From positions 1-62,154 of the forward strand of contig JBKQPR010000196.1 in assembly GCA_052144935.1 (NCBI GenBank): a DNA stretch of 62,154 bases. Reading direction: 5' to 3'. Source of the stretch: JOPF133 sp052144935. Its GTDB lineage: Bacteria > Acidobacteriota > Terriglobia > Bryobacterales > Bryobacteraceae. The position numbers and the translations under genes were made by a program. The notes below the pieces were generated by a model. The model saw nothing but the letters and a program-made list of their open reading frames with translations. It made no database searches and was not told where the DNA came from. Below are positions 24,413 through 32,393 of this stretch, piece after piece; within the stretch, counting starts at the first letter, position 1, and each line of letters starts with the position of its first letter.

Positions 24413-25195
24413 TCAGCCCAACCCGCGCGCTTTCAGGGCATCGTCCACCAGGGCGATGAGTTCCGCGCGCGTCACGGAAAACCGTTCTTCTCCACCGCCG
24501 TTGACGTCCTCGGCCGCCACCGGGCAACCCGGCTCGCCGCTGCTCCTGGCCTTCACGCCATAGCGGGTGCGCGAATCGAGCAGTTTGTCCACCTCTTCGC
24601 GCGGCAGCACCTTGGGGCCGCCCAGCATCTCGGCCACGAATTGGATGCGGGCGAAGTGCTCCATGGTCTCCATGCGGAAATAGGCCTTGAAAACATCCTC
24701 GCCGTAGCATACCGCGCCATGGTTGGCCATCATCAGGGCGTCGTATTTGGGGATCAGCGGGATCATCGGCTCGGTCAGCGCCGGCGTGCCCGGCAGGCCA
24801 TAAGCCGCCAGCGGCACGCAGCCCAGCCCGATCACCACCTCTGGCAGCAGAGCCAGGTTCAGCGACCGGCCGGCCGTGGCATATCCCGTGGCGACCGGCG
24901 GATGGGCATGCACCACGGCGCGGATGTCGGGGCGCATCTCGTACACCTTTACGTGCATGGCGATTTCGCTGGTGCGCTCGGCCCGGCCGCTGATCTTGTT
25001 GCCCTGCATGTCGACGATGATCAGATCGTCAACGTGCATCAAGCCCTTGCATACACCCGTCGGCGTGGCCAGAATCCGTTCGGGGTCCAGCCGGATGGTG
25101 ATATTGCCGTCGTTGGCCGCCACCCAGCCTTTTTGGAACACCAGCCGGCCGATCTGACAGATATCCTCGCGATGCTCGCGCTCTGTTTTCACCAT
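24413..25195 (-). CDS. Class II aldolase (fuculose/rhamnulose-1-phosphate type) with C-terminal cargo-tag-like tail
   Basis: A 260-aa zinc aldolase. The start at 25195 (MVKTEREHREDICQIGRLVFQKGW) is chosen because the upstream in-frame extension is unlike protein. Features are AANDGNITIRL near 25-35, the catalytic Glu in RTSEIAMH, the zinc ligands in HAHPP and ANHGAV. The enzyme should split a ketose-1-phosphate to dihydroxyacetone phosphate and lactaldehyde. After about residue 218 a Gly/Pro linker leads to an amphipathic helix (RAELIALVDDALKARGL), the pattern of microcompartment encapsulation peptides. This supports its being the cargo of the shell encoded downstream. Confidence 0.88.
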   Translation of the reverse strand: MVKTEREHREDICQIGRLVFQKGWVAANDGNITIRLDPERILATPTGVCKGLMHVDDLIIVDMQGNKISGRAERTSEIAMHVKVYEMRPDIRAVVHAHPPVATGYATAGRSLNLALLPEVVIGLGCVPLAAYGLPGTPALTEPMIPLIPKYDALMMANHGAVCYGEDVFKAYFRMETMEHFARIQFVAEMLGGPKVLPREEVDKLLDSRTRYGVKARSSGEPGCPVAAEDVNGGGEERFSVTRAELIALVDDALKARGLG

Positions 25196-25576
25196 TCCGA
25201 GATCTTCGATTGTAGCAGACCGCGCCAGCGGGGCTGGCGGCGGGAGGCGCGAGAGATCTGGCGCTACCGTCGGCCTGAGAGTGATACTATGCAATAACCC
25301 GCCGCGATGAGCCCAGGATTCTTGATCGCCCGCCACCGTGTCGCCTGCAAACCCATCGAGGGAGGCATAGTCGTAGTGTGGCGCTCCCACGATCCCGGCC
25401 GCCTCGCCCGCTCCATGCGCGAGGCTCGTAGAGGTCCGTCGCCGGGAGACCGGGAGGCGCGATACGAGCCGGCATATCATCGCCACCGGGCGCCGCCGCA
25501 GCCCGCCAAGGCAACCGCTCAGGCTATGTTGTTGGTCAACCTATGGTGTGGATTCTGCCACAGGGAGGGGAACTGA
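25196..25576. other. Intergenic region between divergent aldolase and kinase genes
   Basis: About 380 bases that should hold both promoters. A TACAAT-like -10 sequence lies on the minus strand at 25209-25214, but no matching -35 is obvious. The small open frames are not family-like. Confidence 0.4.
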
Positions 25577-28252
25577 ATGCTCGAGAGTGGAACACGTCTG
25601 GGCCCCTATGAAATCCTCTCCGCCGCCGGGGCCGGCGGCATGGGCGAAGTCTATCGCGCGCGCGACACGCGGCTCGACCGCATCGTCGCCATTAAGGTGC
25701 TGGCGAAGAACCTCAGCGGGCGGCCGGAAGTTCTGCAACGCTTCGAGCGCGAGGCGCGCACCATCTCGACGCTGAACCATCCCAACATCTGCACCTTGTA
25801 CGACGTCGGCACGGAGAACGGCGTGCCGTATCTGGTGATGGAGTACGTGGAGGGCGAAACCCTCGCCGAGCGGCTCACGCGCGGGCCGCTGCCGCTCGAC
25901 GACGCCTGGCGCGTGGCCATCCAGATGGGCGAAGCGCTCGACCAGGCCCACCGCCGCGGCATCGTGCATCGCGATCTCAAGCCGGGCAACGTGATGATGG
26001 CCGGGGCCAAAGGGAGCACCACCGTCAAGCTGCTGGATTTCGGACTGGCCAAGTTCTCGGAAGCTTCTTCGGGCGTGTCCGCGGCGGGCGGCCAGACCTC
26101 GCTGCCCACGGTGGCCCAAACGCTGACCACCGAAGGCAGCATCGTCGGCACCTTCCAGTACATGGCGCCCGAGCAACTGGAAGGCAAGGAAGCCGATGCC
26201 CGTTCCGACATCTTCGCCTTCGGGGCGGTGCTGTACGAAATGGTCACGGGGCGCAAGGCGTTCCAGGGCAACAGCCAGGCCAGCCTGATCTCGGCCATCA
26301 TGAAGGACGAGCCGGCTCCCCTCTCCACGCTGGCGCCCATGTCTCCACCGGCACTCGACCGCGTCATCCGCCAGTGCCTGGCCAAGGATCCGGAGGACCG
26401 CTGGCAGACAGTGCGCGACCTGGTGCGCGAGCTTCGCTGGATCTCGGAAAGCAGCTCGGTGGGCGGCGCCGCGCCGGCCGTGGTGGCGCGCCGCCAGAAG
26501 CGCCTGGGAGCGGCATCCCTCGCGGCGATGCTGTTCGGCGTCGGTTTCGTGGCGCTCGCCATGGTTCATTTCCGAGAGAAGACTCCCGTGGAGCACACCG
26601 CGCGTTTCCTCCTGCCCCTGCCGGAGAAGGCCGTCTTTCGGGTGTATGACCAGCCCGTCCTTTCGCCGGACGGCACGCGAATCGTCTTCAGCGCGGGGGA
26701 CGGCACCGGCAACGTTGGAGCATTGTTTGTCCGCTCGCTGGATTCGGTGGAAGCCAGGCGGCTTCCTGGCACGGAGAGCGCTTACTTCCCCTTCTGGTCG
26801 CCGGATGGCCGCTTCGTGGCATTCTCTAGCCGGGGGGTGCTGAAGAAACTCGATTTGATGGGCGGGTCGGCGATCACGATTTTCGACCAGGGAACACCCA
26901 GTTGTTGCGTTGCCGCGTGGAACCGGGACGGCACGATCCTGTTCGGCGGCGCTACCGGTGGTTTGAGGCGCGTCAGCGCCGGCGGGGGTACGCCCACGCC
27001 GGTGACCAGGCCCGACACCAGCAAAGGCGAGATTAATCACGGATGGCCTTCTTTCCTGCCCGATGGCGACCATTTTCTGTTCACGGTCTCAGCCTCGCGG
27101 CCGGAGATCCGTGGCGTCTACCTGGGGTCGTTGAGTTCCGCCCCCATCCGCCGCATTCTTCCGGACGACTCCAACGCGCAATACAGCCCGGCGGGTTACG
27201 TGGTATTTGCCCGCAACAACAACCTGATGGCGCAGCCGTTCGACGCCCAACGGCTGCGTTTGTCGGGCGACCCGTTTCCCATTGCGGAAAAGGTGGCCTC
27301 GTTCACAAGCCCCACAGGGGCGGCCTACTCGGTGGCAGGCAGCTCGCTGGTGTATCGCATTGGTTCCGGCCTATCCGATTCCCAACTGGAGTGGCGCGAC
27401 CGCAAGGGCGACCGCGTGGGAGCCGTTGGCCCGCCCGCCGATTACAGCAACCCGGCGCTTTCGCCGGACGGCCGGATTCTGGCGGTGGGGAAGAGGGACC
27501 CCGCGACCAAAACGCGCGACATCTGGCTCTTCGATCTCACGCGCGGGACCAACACGCGATTCACGTTCGACCCGGCGGACGATTTCAACCCGGTGTGGTC
27601 GCCCGACGGCCAGCGGATCCTCTTTTCGTCGGACCGCAAGGGACATCGCGACCTCTGGCAGAAAGCGGCCAGTGGTGTCGGGCAGGAGGAACTTGTGCTG
27701 GAATCGGGCGACGAAAAAGCCGTGGAAGATTGGACCCATGACGGGAGAACCATCGTTTTCAACAATCTCGTTCCAGGCGGCAGACGGGAAGTATGGACCG
27801 TGCCGCTCACCGGGGGCCGCAAACCGTCGCCGATGATCGCCGGCCCCGGCGCCATCGCGGAAGGCCATGTGTCTCCGAACGGGAAGTGGATCGCCTATAG
27901 CTCGACCGAGTCGGGCGTTTATGAGATTTACGTCCAGAACTTTCCGCCGGCCGGGGGCAGATGGCAGATTTCGACCGAGGGTGGGAATGAGCCCCAGTGG
28001 AATTCCAACGGGAAAGAGTTGTTCTACCGGAACGGCTCCAAGCTGATGGCGGTGGACGTCAAGACCGACACGGACCGGTTCGAACCCGGTACGCCGCGGC
28101 TCCTCTTTGAGGCGGCCATGGTCCCGCATCTGCGAAACACCTACGTGGTGGCGCCGGATGGCCAGAAGTTTCTGGTGATCGTGCGCGCCCAGAGCACCGA
28201 TATCCTGCCGATGACCATGGTGCTGAACTGGCCGGCGGAAGTGAGGCGGTAG
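25577..28252 (+). CDS. Membrane Ser/Thr protein kinase with C-terminal TolB-like beta-propeller
   Basis: An 891-aa PknB-type receptor kinase. Kinase domain, about 10-270: glycine loop GAGGMGEVY, Lys40 in VAIKVL, HRDLKPGNVM with Asp133, DFGLAKF with Asp154, and MAPEQL. A long Ser/Thr-rich activation loop lies between DFG and APE. One membrane helix (ASLAAMLFGVGFVALAMVHF) lies near 310-335. The outer half carries WD40/TolB-like PD40 blades, with repeated SPDGRFVAFSS-type motifs such as SPDGTRIVFSAG and SPDGQRILFSSD. It phosphorylates Ser/Thr on unknown targets; the propeller likely senses a ligand outside. This architecture is very common in Acidobacteriota. Confidence 0.92.
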   Translation: MLESGTRLGPYEILSAAGAGGMGEVYRARDTRLDRIVAIKVLAKNLSGRPEVLQRFEREARTISTLNHPNICTLYDVGTENGVPYLVMEYVEGETLAERLTRGPLPLDDAWRVAIQMGEALDQAHRRGIVHRDLKPGNVMMAGAKGSTTVKLLDFGLAKFSEASSGVSAAGGQTSLPTVAQTLTTEGSIVGTFQYMAPEQLEGKEADARSDIFAFGAVLYEMVTGRKAFQGNSQASLISAIMKDEPAPLSTLAPMSPPALDRVIRQCLAKDPEDRWQTVRDLVRELRWISESSSVGGAAPAVVARRQKRLGAASLAAMLFGVGFVALAMVHFREKTPVEHTARFLLPLPEKAVFRVYDQPVLSPDGTRIVFSAGDGTGNVGALFVRSLDSVEARRLPGTESAYFPFWSPDGRFVAFSSRGVLKKLDLMGGSAITIFDQGTPSCCVAAWNRDGTILFGGATGGLRRVSAGGGTPTPVTRPDTSKGEINHGWPSFLPDGDHFLFTVSASRPEIRGVYLGSLSSAPIRRILPDDSNAQYSPAGYVVFARNNNLMAQPFDAQRLRLSGDPFPIAEKVASFTSPTGAAYSVAGSSLVYRIGSGLSDSQLEWRDRKGDRVGAVGPPADYSNPALSPDGRILAVGKRDPATKTRDIWLFDLTRGTNTRFTFDPADDFNPVWSPDGQRILFSSDRKGHRDLWQKAASGVGQEELVLESGDEKAVEDWTHDGRTIVFNNLVPGGRREVWTVPLTGGRKPSPMIAGPGAIAEGHVSPNGKWIAYSSTESGVYEIYVQNFPPAGGRWQISTEGGNEPQWNSNGKELFYRNGSKLMAVDVKTDTDRFEPGTPRLLFEAAMVPHLRNTYVVAPDGQKFLVIVRAQSTDILPMTMVLNWPAEVRR

Positions 28253-28711
28253 GTGCTAGCCTTTCCAGGTATATCGCCGCCCACCAGGATTGCCCAGATG
28301 GGTGCTTAGCGCATTTTCGGGATTTTTCGGCGGCAACAACAGCAGGAATCACGTGCGCGCGGGCAAGCAAAACCGGCACTTTGTACCGGGAATGCCCGCT
28401 AACCTATCGATTCCAAATTCAAAAACCGGTACAAGTACCGGTTTCCCGTTTCGGAGAAGCAGGCATCCGCAGACCAAGAGGGATCATACGCTCGACCTCG
28501 GTTTCTGGGTCGGGCGCACCAGGAAGTCCAGTGGCGCTACCTCAGAGCGGTCGGCCGGCGAGGACTCTCAGGCGTCCGCCTAAGCGCCCTACCCAGCCGG
28601 GTAGTCTGCTATTTTGTGTGTGGGTCGCTCAGCGCGACTTTTGGAGTGTCGCTTTCGGCGAGGCCTTGTTCAAAGCGCGTGGGGTATCCGCGAAACGGAA
28701 CGGCCTCTGGC
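28253..28711. other. Intergenic region with perfect palindrome
   Basis: It has no gene-like frame. A perfect 10-bp inverted repeat, AAACCGGTAC and GTACCGGTTT with a two-base gap, lies at 28423-28444. A shorter CTACCC/GGGTAG pair lies near 28590-28604. Neither is followed by a T-run. Confidence 0.5.
28423..28444. repeat. Perfect 10-bp palindrome, possible operator
   Basis: The two-base centre makes a stable hairpin loop unlikely in DNA, which fits a dimeric regulator site better than a terminator. Its target gene is unclear because it sits between the kinase stop and the small membrane ORF. Confidence 0.5.
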
Positions 28712-28891
28712 TTATCGCCTGTTCTCTCGCCTGCGCCCCTTGAGCCAAAACAAGAACGAGCCCAGTATGAGCGCGATGATTATGTTGACGGCGCGTCCCT
28801 CGGGATACGGCAGGACGGCGCGCAGCAGAAGCGTCAACAACACAACAACTGCCAACAGGGCCCAGAACGATGCCGAGAAAGGCTTCATCAT
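28712..28891 (-). CDS. Small two-helix membrane protein
   Basis: A 58-59-aa ORF starting at ATG 28891 or 28888. It has two clear hydrophobic helices, about residues 8-25 (FWALLAVVVLLTLLLRAVL) and 35-50 (AVNIIIALILGSFLFWL), joined by a PYPEGR turn, and an Arg-rich tail (KGRRRENRR) that predicts the N- and C-termini are on the cytoplasmic side. The hydrophobic pattern is far better than chance. A GGAGGT lies about 20 bases upstream, further than usual for an SD. I do not recognise a family. Confidence 0.6.
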   Translation of the reverse strand: MMKPFSASFWALLAVVVLLTLLLRAVLPYPEGRAVNIIIALILGSFLFWLKGRRRENRR

Positions 28892-28996
28892 AGATTTGCA
28901 GCTTATATTCTACCTCCAAAAATAAAAAGCTCGGCCGTTTTCGGGCTGGGCTTGTATTCGGTGGTGGCGGACGCTTAAGAGCGCGTAGCCATTCGA

Positions 28997-29530
28997 TCAC
29001 GCCTCCAGGAGTTCCCGTACGCTCCAAATGTGCCCGGTGATTCCGGCGGCCGTTGCAGGCGTCACACGCAGGCTCTTATGGACGCGGCAGAAATTGTAGA
29101 ATCCAAACCAGAGCGCAACCGCCCAGTGGTTCTCCCACTTCTTGGAGAACGCATTCGTGAGTCTGGTGAATCTGCGCACGCTCATGCGGATCGAAAGATT
29201 GGAGCGCTCCACGATGCTGGTCCAAATGCGCATCGGATCGGGACGCCCCATGACTGGGACTACCTCCGTGCTGGCGACTTCGGCAGGGCTGTAGCGGGCC
29301 TCCCCTTCCGACGGTGCGCGGTAGACCTCGATAAGCTGCGCGAAGTCACAGCGGTCGGGAAGGGTTGTGGTGACGGCGGATTTGCAGGGCGCGAAACCGT
29401 CTGCGGTGATTTGATAAGGGCGGTTCGCGGCGGCGTGGCGCAGACCTTCAACGAAGATATCGGTGGTGGCGTGGTCGCGCTTGCCCATCGCGATATTGAG
29501 CACCAGTTTGGCGCCGTTCGATGGCGACAA
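28997..29530 (-). pseudogene. IS1-like transposase fragment, 5'-truncated
   Basis: About 177 residues remain. The C-terminal part matches IS1-type DDE transposases: ERSNLSIRMSVRRFTRLTNAFSKKWENHWAVALWFGFYNFCRVHKSLRVTPATAAGI. The segment before it (DIFVEGLRHAAANRPYQITADGFAPCKSA) contains the second catalytic Asp region. The N-terminal helix-turn-helix and first catalytic Asp are absent; the open frame ends near 29530, next to the glycosidase promoter. It is probably an inactive relic left by a rearrangement. Confidence 0.65.
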
Positions 29531-29594
29531 AGCAGCAGACTACCCCAGCCGAGGACCACCCTCCTTTGGAGCCATAATACTTAGAGTGGAAAGT

Positions 29595-31256
29595 GTGAAC
29601 CGCAGAAACCTGCTCAATTTCTCTCGCGGCGCGCTGGTGGCGGGCCTCGCGGCGCGCGCTTCGGGCGATTCCACGCCGGCCGGGCTGCGCATCTACGATG
29701 TACGCGAGCATGGCGCCACCGGAGGCGGCAAAGTCCTCGATACGGCCGCCATCAACCGGACGATCGATATGTGCCACGACCAGGGCGGAGGGATGGTCTA
29801 TCTGCCGCCGGGCACGTATCTGACGGGCACCGTGGTCCTCAAGAGCAACGTCACCCTCTACCTGGAGGCGCAGGCCACCATCCTGGGCAGCCGGGATCTG
29901 AAGGACTACACCCCCGCTCCCGGCCCGCCCGCGCGCGGGGACGCCAACCAGAAGCACCTCATCTTCGCCCGCGACGCCGAGAATATCGCCATTTGCGGAC
30001 CGGGGTCGATCGACGGGCAGGGGCCTTCCTTCTGGCAGCCCAGCGGGCGCATCCCTCCGCCGCCCGAGGAGAGCTGGCGCGACGTGGCCACTTACGATTG
30101 GAAGGCCGGCGACCGCCCGTCTCCCATGATCGAACTGGTTGGCTGCCGCAACCTGCGGCTGGAAGAAGTGCGCATCCGCAACGCTTCCGGCTGGACCCTC
30201 CGCCCCATCAACTGCGACAACGTCTTCCTGCGCGGCCTGCACATTCAGAACCCGGTGATCGGTCCCAACACCGACGGGATCGACGCCACAGGCTGCCACA
30301 ACCTGTTCATCTCCGATTGCCTGATCGACACCGGCGACGATGCGATTTGCCTGAAGAGCGAAAATCCCTACGGCGGCGAGGTGCGCGTCTCGAAGAACAT
30401 CGCCATTACCAATTGTGTGCTCACCTGCTGCTGCAACGGCCTGAAATTCGGCACGGCCACGCAGGGCGGATTCGAGAACGTAGTCTTCACCAATTCCGTG
30501 ATCTTCAATGAGGCCGTCGATCCGAAGGCGCGCGTGATCGCGGGGATCGCCGTGGAAATGGTGGACGGCGGCTGGGTAGAGGGCGTGGTAATCTCCAACG
30601 TGCGCATGCAGAACGTGCGCACGCCGGTTTTCGTGCGCCGCGGGATTCGGCGGGCCCGTCCCGATGGCACGCCGGGAACTTTGCGCGGCGTGCGGATCGA
30701 CAACCTGCACGCCACCGGTAGCATCCTCACCAGCTCGGTCACGGGACTGCCGGGGTTTGAAGCCGAAGATGTGGCGCTTTCGAATGTCCTAATCGAAAGC
30801 CGCGAGGGCGGCCAGGCGGAATGGGCCGAGCGGGAGGTCCCGGAGGTTCCCCAAGCGTATCCCGAGGCGCGCATGTTCGGGCGGCTGCCCTCGTGGGGTT
30901 TCTATGCCCGCCACGTGAAGGGCCTGCGGCTGCGAGGCGTGGAGTTGCACGCCGCCGGCGGTGACGAGCGCCCCGCGGTGATCTGCGACGATGCCGCCGA
31001 TTTGGAGATCAGCGGCCTGCGCGTGTCCGGGGCGGTGCCCTCCGGGCCCGCCGGCGGGCCGCCCGCCATCCGGCTGACGGACACGCGTTCGGCGCTGATC
31101 TCGGGATGCGTGGCGCCGGCCGGGGCGAAGGCCTTCCTGGAAGTACGCGGCGCGCGCAGCCAATCCATCGCGCTGGTGGCCAGCCAGCTTGCGGGCGCGC
31201 AGGAACCGGCGACCGTGAGCCACGGCGCTCCGGCCGGCGCGGTCAAGGTGAGCTGA
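29595..31256 (+). CDS. Glycoside hydrolase family 28 (polygalacturonase-like), Tat-exported
   Basis: A 553-aa enzyme with a right-handed beta-helix that hydrolyses pectin or related uronides. The N-terminus VNRRNLLNFSRGALVAGLAARAS has a twin-arginine signal, so it is exported folded. The GTG at 29595 is chosen because that signal begins there; a GTG at 29586 is possible. Catalytic motifs are NTDGIDATGC (two Asp of NTD), DTGDDAICLKS (DD) and the NGLKFGTATQGG area in place of the usual GHG. The stretch at 60-110 (GGGMVYLPPGTYLTGTVVLKSNVTLYLE) is typical. The next gene starts three bases after its stop, so they are an operon. Confidence 0.85.
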   Translation: MNRRNLLNFSRGALVAGLAARASGDSTPAGLRIYDVREHGATGGGKVLDTAAINRTIDMCHDQGGGMVYLPPGTYLTGTVVLKSNVTLYLEAQATILGSRDLKDYTPAPGPPARGDANQKHLIFARDAENIAICGPGSIDGQGPSFWQPSGRIPPPPEESWRDVATYDWKAGDRPSPMIELVGCRNLRLEEVRIRNASGWTLRPINCDNVFLRGLHIQNPVIGPNTDGIDATGCHNLFISDCLIDTGDDAICLKSENPYGGEVRVSKNIAITNCVLTCCCNGLKFGTATQGGFENVVFTNSVIFNEAVDPKARVIAGIAVEMVDGGWVEGVVISNVRMQNVRTPVFVRRGIRRARPDGTPGTLRGVRIDNLHATGSILTSSVTGLPGFEAEDVALSNVLIESREGGQAEWAEREVPEVPQAYPEARMFGRLPSWGFYARHVKGLRLRGVELHAAGGDERPAVICDDAADLEISGLRVSGAVPSGPAGGPPAIRLTDTRSALISGCVAPAGAKAFLEVRGARSQSIALVASQLAGAQEPATVSHGAPAGAVKVS

Positions 31257-31259
31257 CCG

Positions 31260-32165
31260 GTGCGCCGCCGCGAATGCCTCGCCCTGCTCGCAGCCGGCGC
31301 CGCGAAGGCCTCCCCAGGGCGGCAATGGGAGCCGCCCCTGATGCAACAGTGGCGGCAGATCGCCTCGGGAATCGACGCAACGGTGGGCGCCGCCGTGCTG
31401 CATCTCGGCTCCGGATTCCACGCCAGCCTCAATGGCGCGGGCCGCTTCCCGCTGGCTAGCGTGTGCAAGCTTCCCATCGCCATGAACATGCTGGCGCTGG
31501 TGGAGGAGGGCGAGTTCTACTTCGACGACCCGATCCAGGTGCTGCCGGAAGAGGTCACCACCAGCTTCAGCAACATCGGCAAGCGGTGGCCGCGGGAACG
31601 CAGCTTCCGCCTGGATGAAATGCTGGAGCGGATGATCGCCGAGAGCGACAACACCGCCGTTGAGACGCTCTACCGGATTGGCGGCGGGTCCGCGGCCCTG
31701 GCAGCGCGCTTCCGCCAGTGGGGGACGGAGGGTATCCGCATCGACCGCACGGAGCGCCAGTGCGGCCTCGACGCGCACGCTTCCATGCGCCGTTTCCTGG
31801 CTGATCCGCGCGATACCGCCACGCCCGGCGCGACCGTGGAATTCCTGGGGCGAGCGCTTCACGGCGAGCTGCTGAAAGAAGCGTCCACCGCCCGCCTGAT
31901 CCGTATGATGGAGGCCACCACCACCGGCGCGGGGCGCATCAAAGGCCTGCTGCCCGCCGGCACGGTGGTGGCTCATAAGACCGGCACCACGGCTACCGTG
32001 AATGGACTGAATGGCAGCACCAACGACGTGGGAACGATCACGCTGCCGAAAGGCGCGGGACAACTGGCGGTGGCCTTCTACGTGAAAGGCAGCCACCGCG
32101 ACGAGGCCGCCCGGGAGCTGGCCATTGCGCGCCTGGCCAAGGCGGCATTCGACGCCTGCGTGTAA
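31260..32165 (+). CDS. Class A beta-lactamase-like serine hydrolase
   Basis: A 301-aa protein with a GTG start three bases after the glycosidase. Class A landmarks: nucleophile Ser67 with Lys70 (SVCK), the SDN loop 129-131 (ESDNTA), the omega-loop Glu165 (RTERQ) and KTG 240-242 (HKTGTT). The Asn usually four residues after the omega Glu is replaced (RTERQCGL), which in known enzymes alters deacylation. The N-terminus MRRRECLALLAAGAA is an RR-type export signal. Family members open beta-lactam rings. Co-transcription with a pectin-type glycosidase is unexpected and may mean another substrate. Confidence 0.82.
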   Translation: MRRRECLALLAAGAAKASPGRQWEPPLMQQWRQIASGIDATVGAAVLHLGSGFHASLNGAGRFPLASVCKLPIAMNMLALVEEGEFYFDDPIQVLPEEVTTSFSNIGKRWPRERSFRLDEMLERMIAESDNTAVETLYRIGGGSAALAARFRQWGTEGIRIDRTERQCGLDAHASMRRFLADPRDTATPGATVEFLGRALHGELLKEASTARLIRMMEATTTGAGRIKGLLPAGTVVAHKTGTTATVNGLNGSTNDVGTITLPKGAGQLAVAFYVKGSHRDEAARELAIARLAKAAFDACV

Positions 32166-32215
32166 AGCTGCGTCTGGCTAGGTCTCCGACCGCCTGATTC
32201 TGTACCTTTGCCGAA

Positions 32216-32271
32216 GACCACTCCCTGACGGTCGTGGCTCTGAGCAGAGCCGCGAGCGTTAGCGAGCGGTT
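32216..32271. repeat. Inverted pair of the 25-nt dispersed repeat
   Basis: The reverse complement of the unit seen at 1086-1110 lies at 32216-32240 with two mismatches. A direct, more diverged copy lies at 32247-32271. Together they can fold into a hairpin between two convergent genes, where such repeats often act as terminators. Confidence 0.7.
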
Positions 32272-32393
32272 TCGGAATAGCACCGAATCACGCGGTCTGA
32301 GACCTAGCCGTCGGCTGCCAGCAGGGCCCGCCCAGCGCTGCCACGGCGTACGCGCCTGAGTGCGCCTCCGCCGCCAATGTCCGGCGCGACCCC

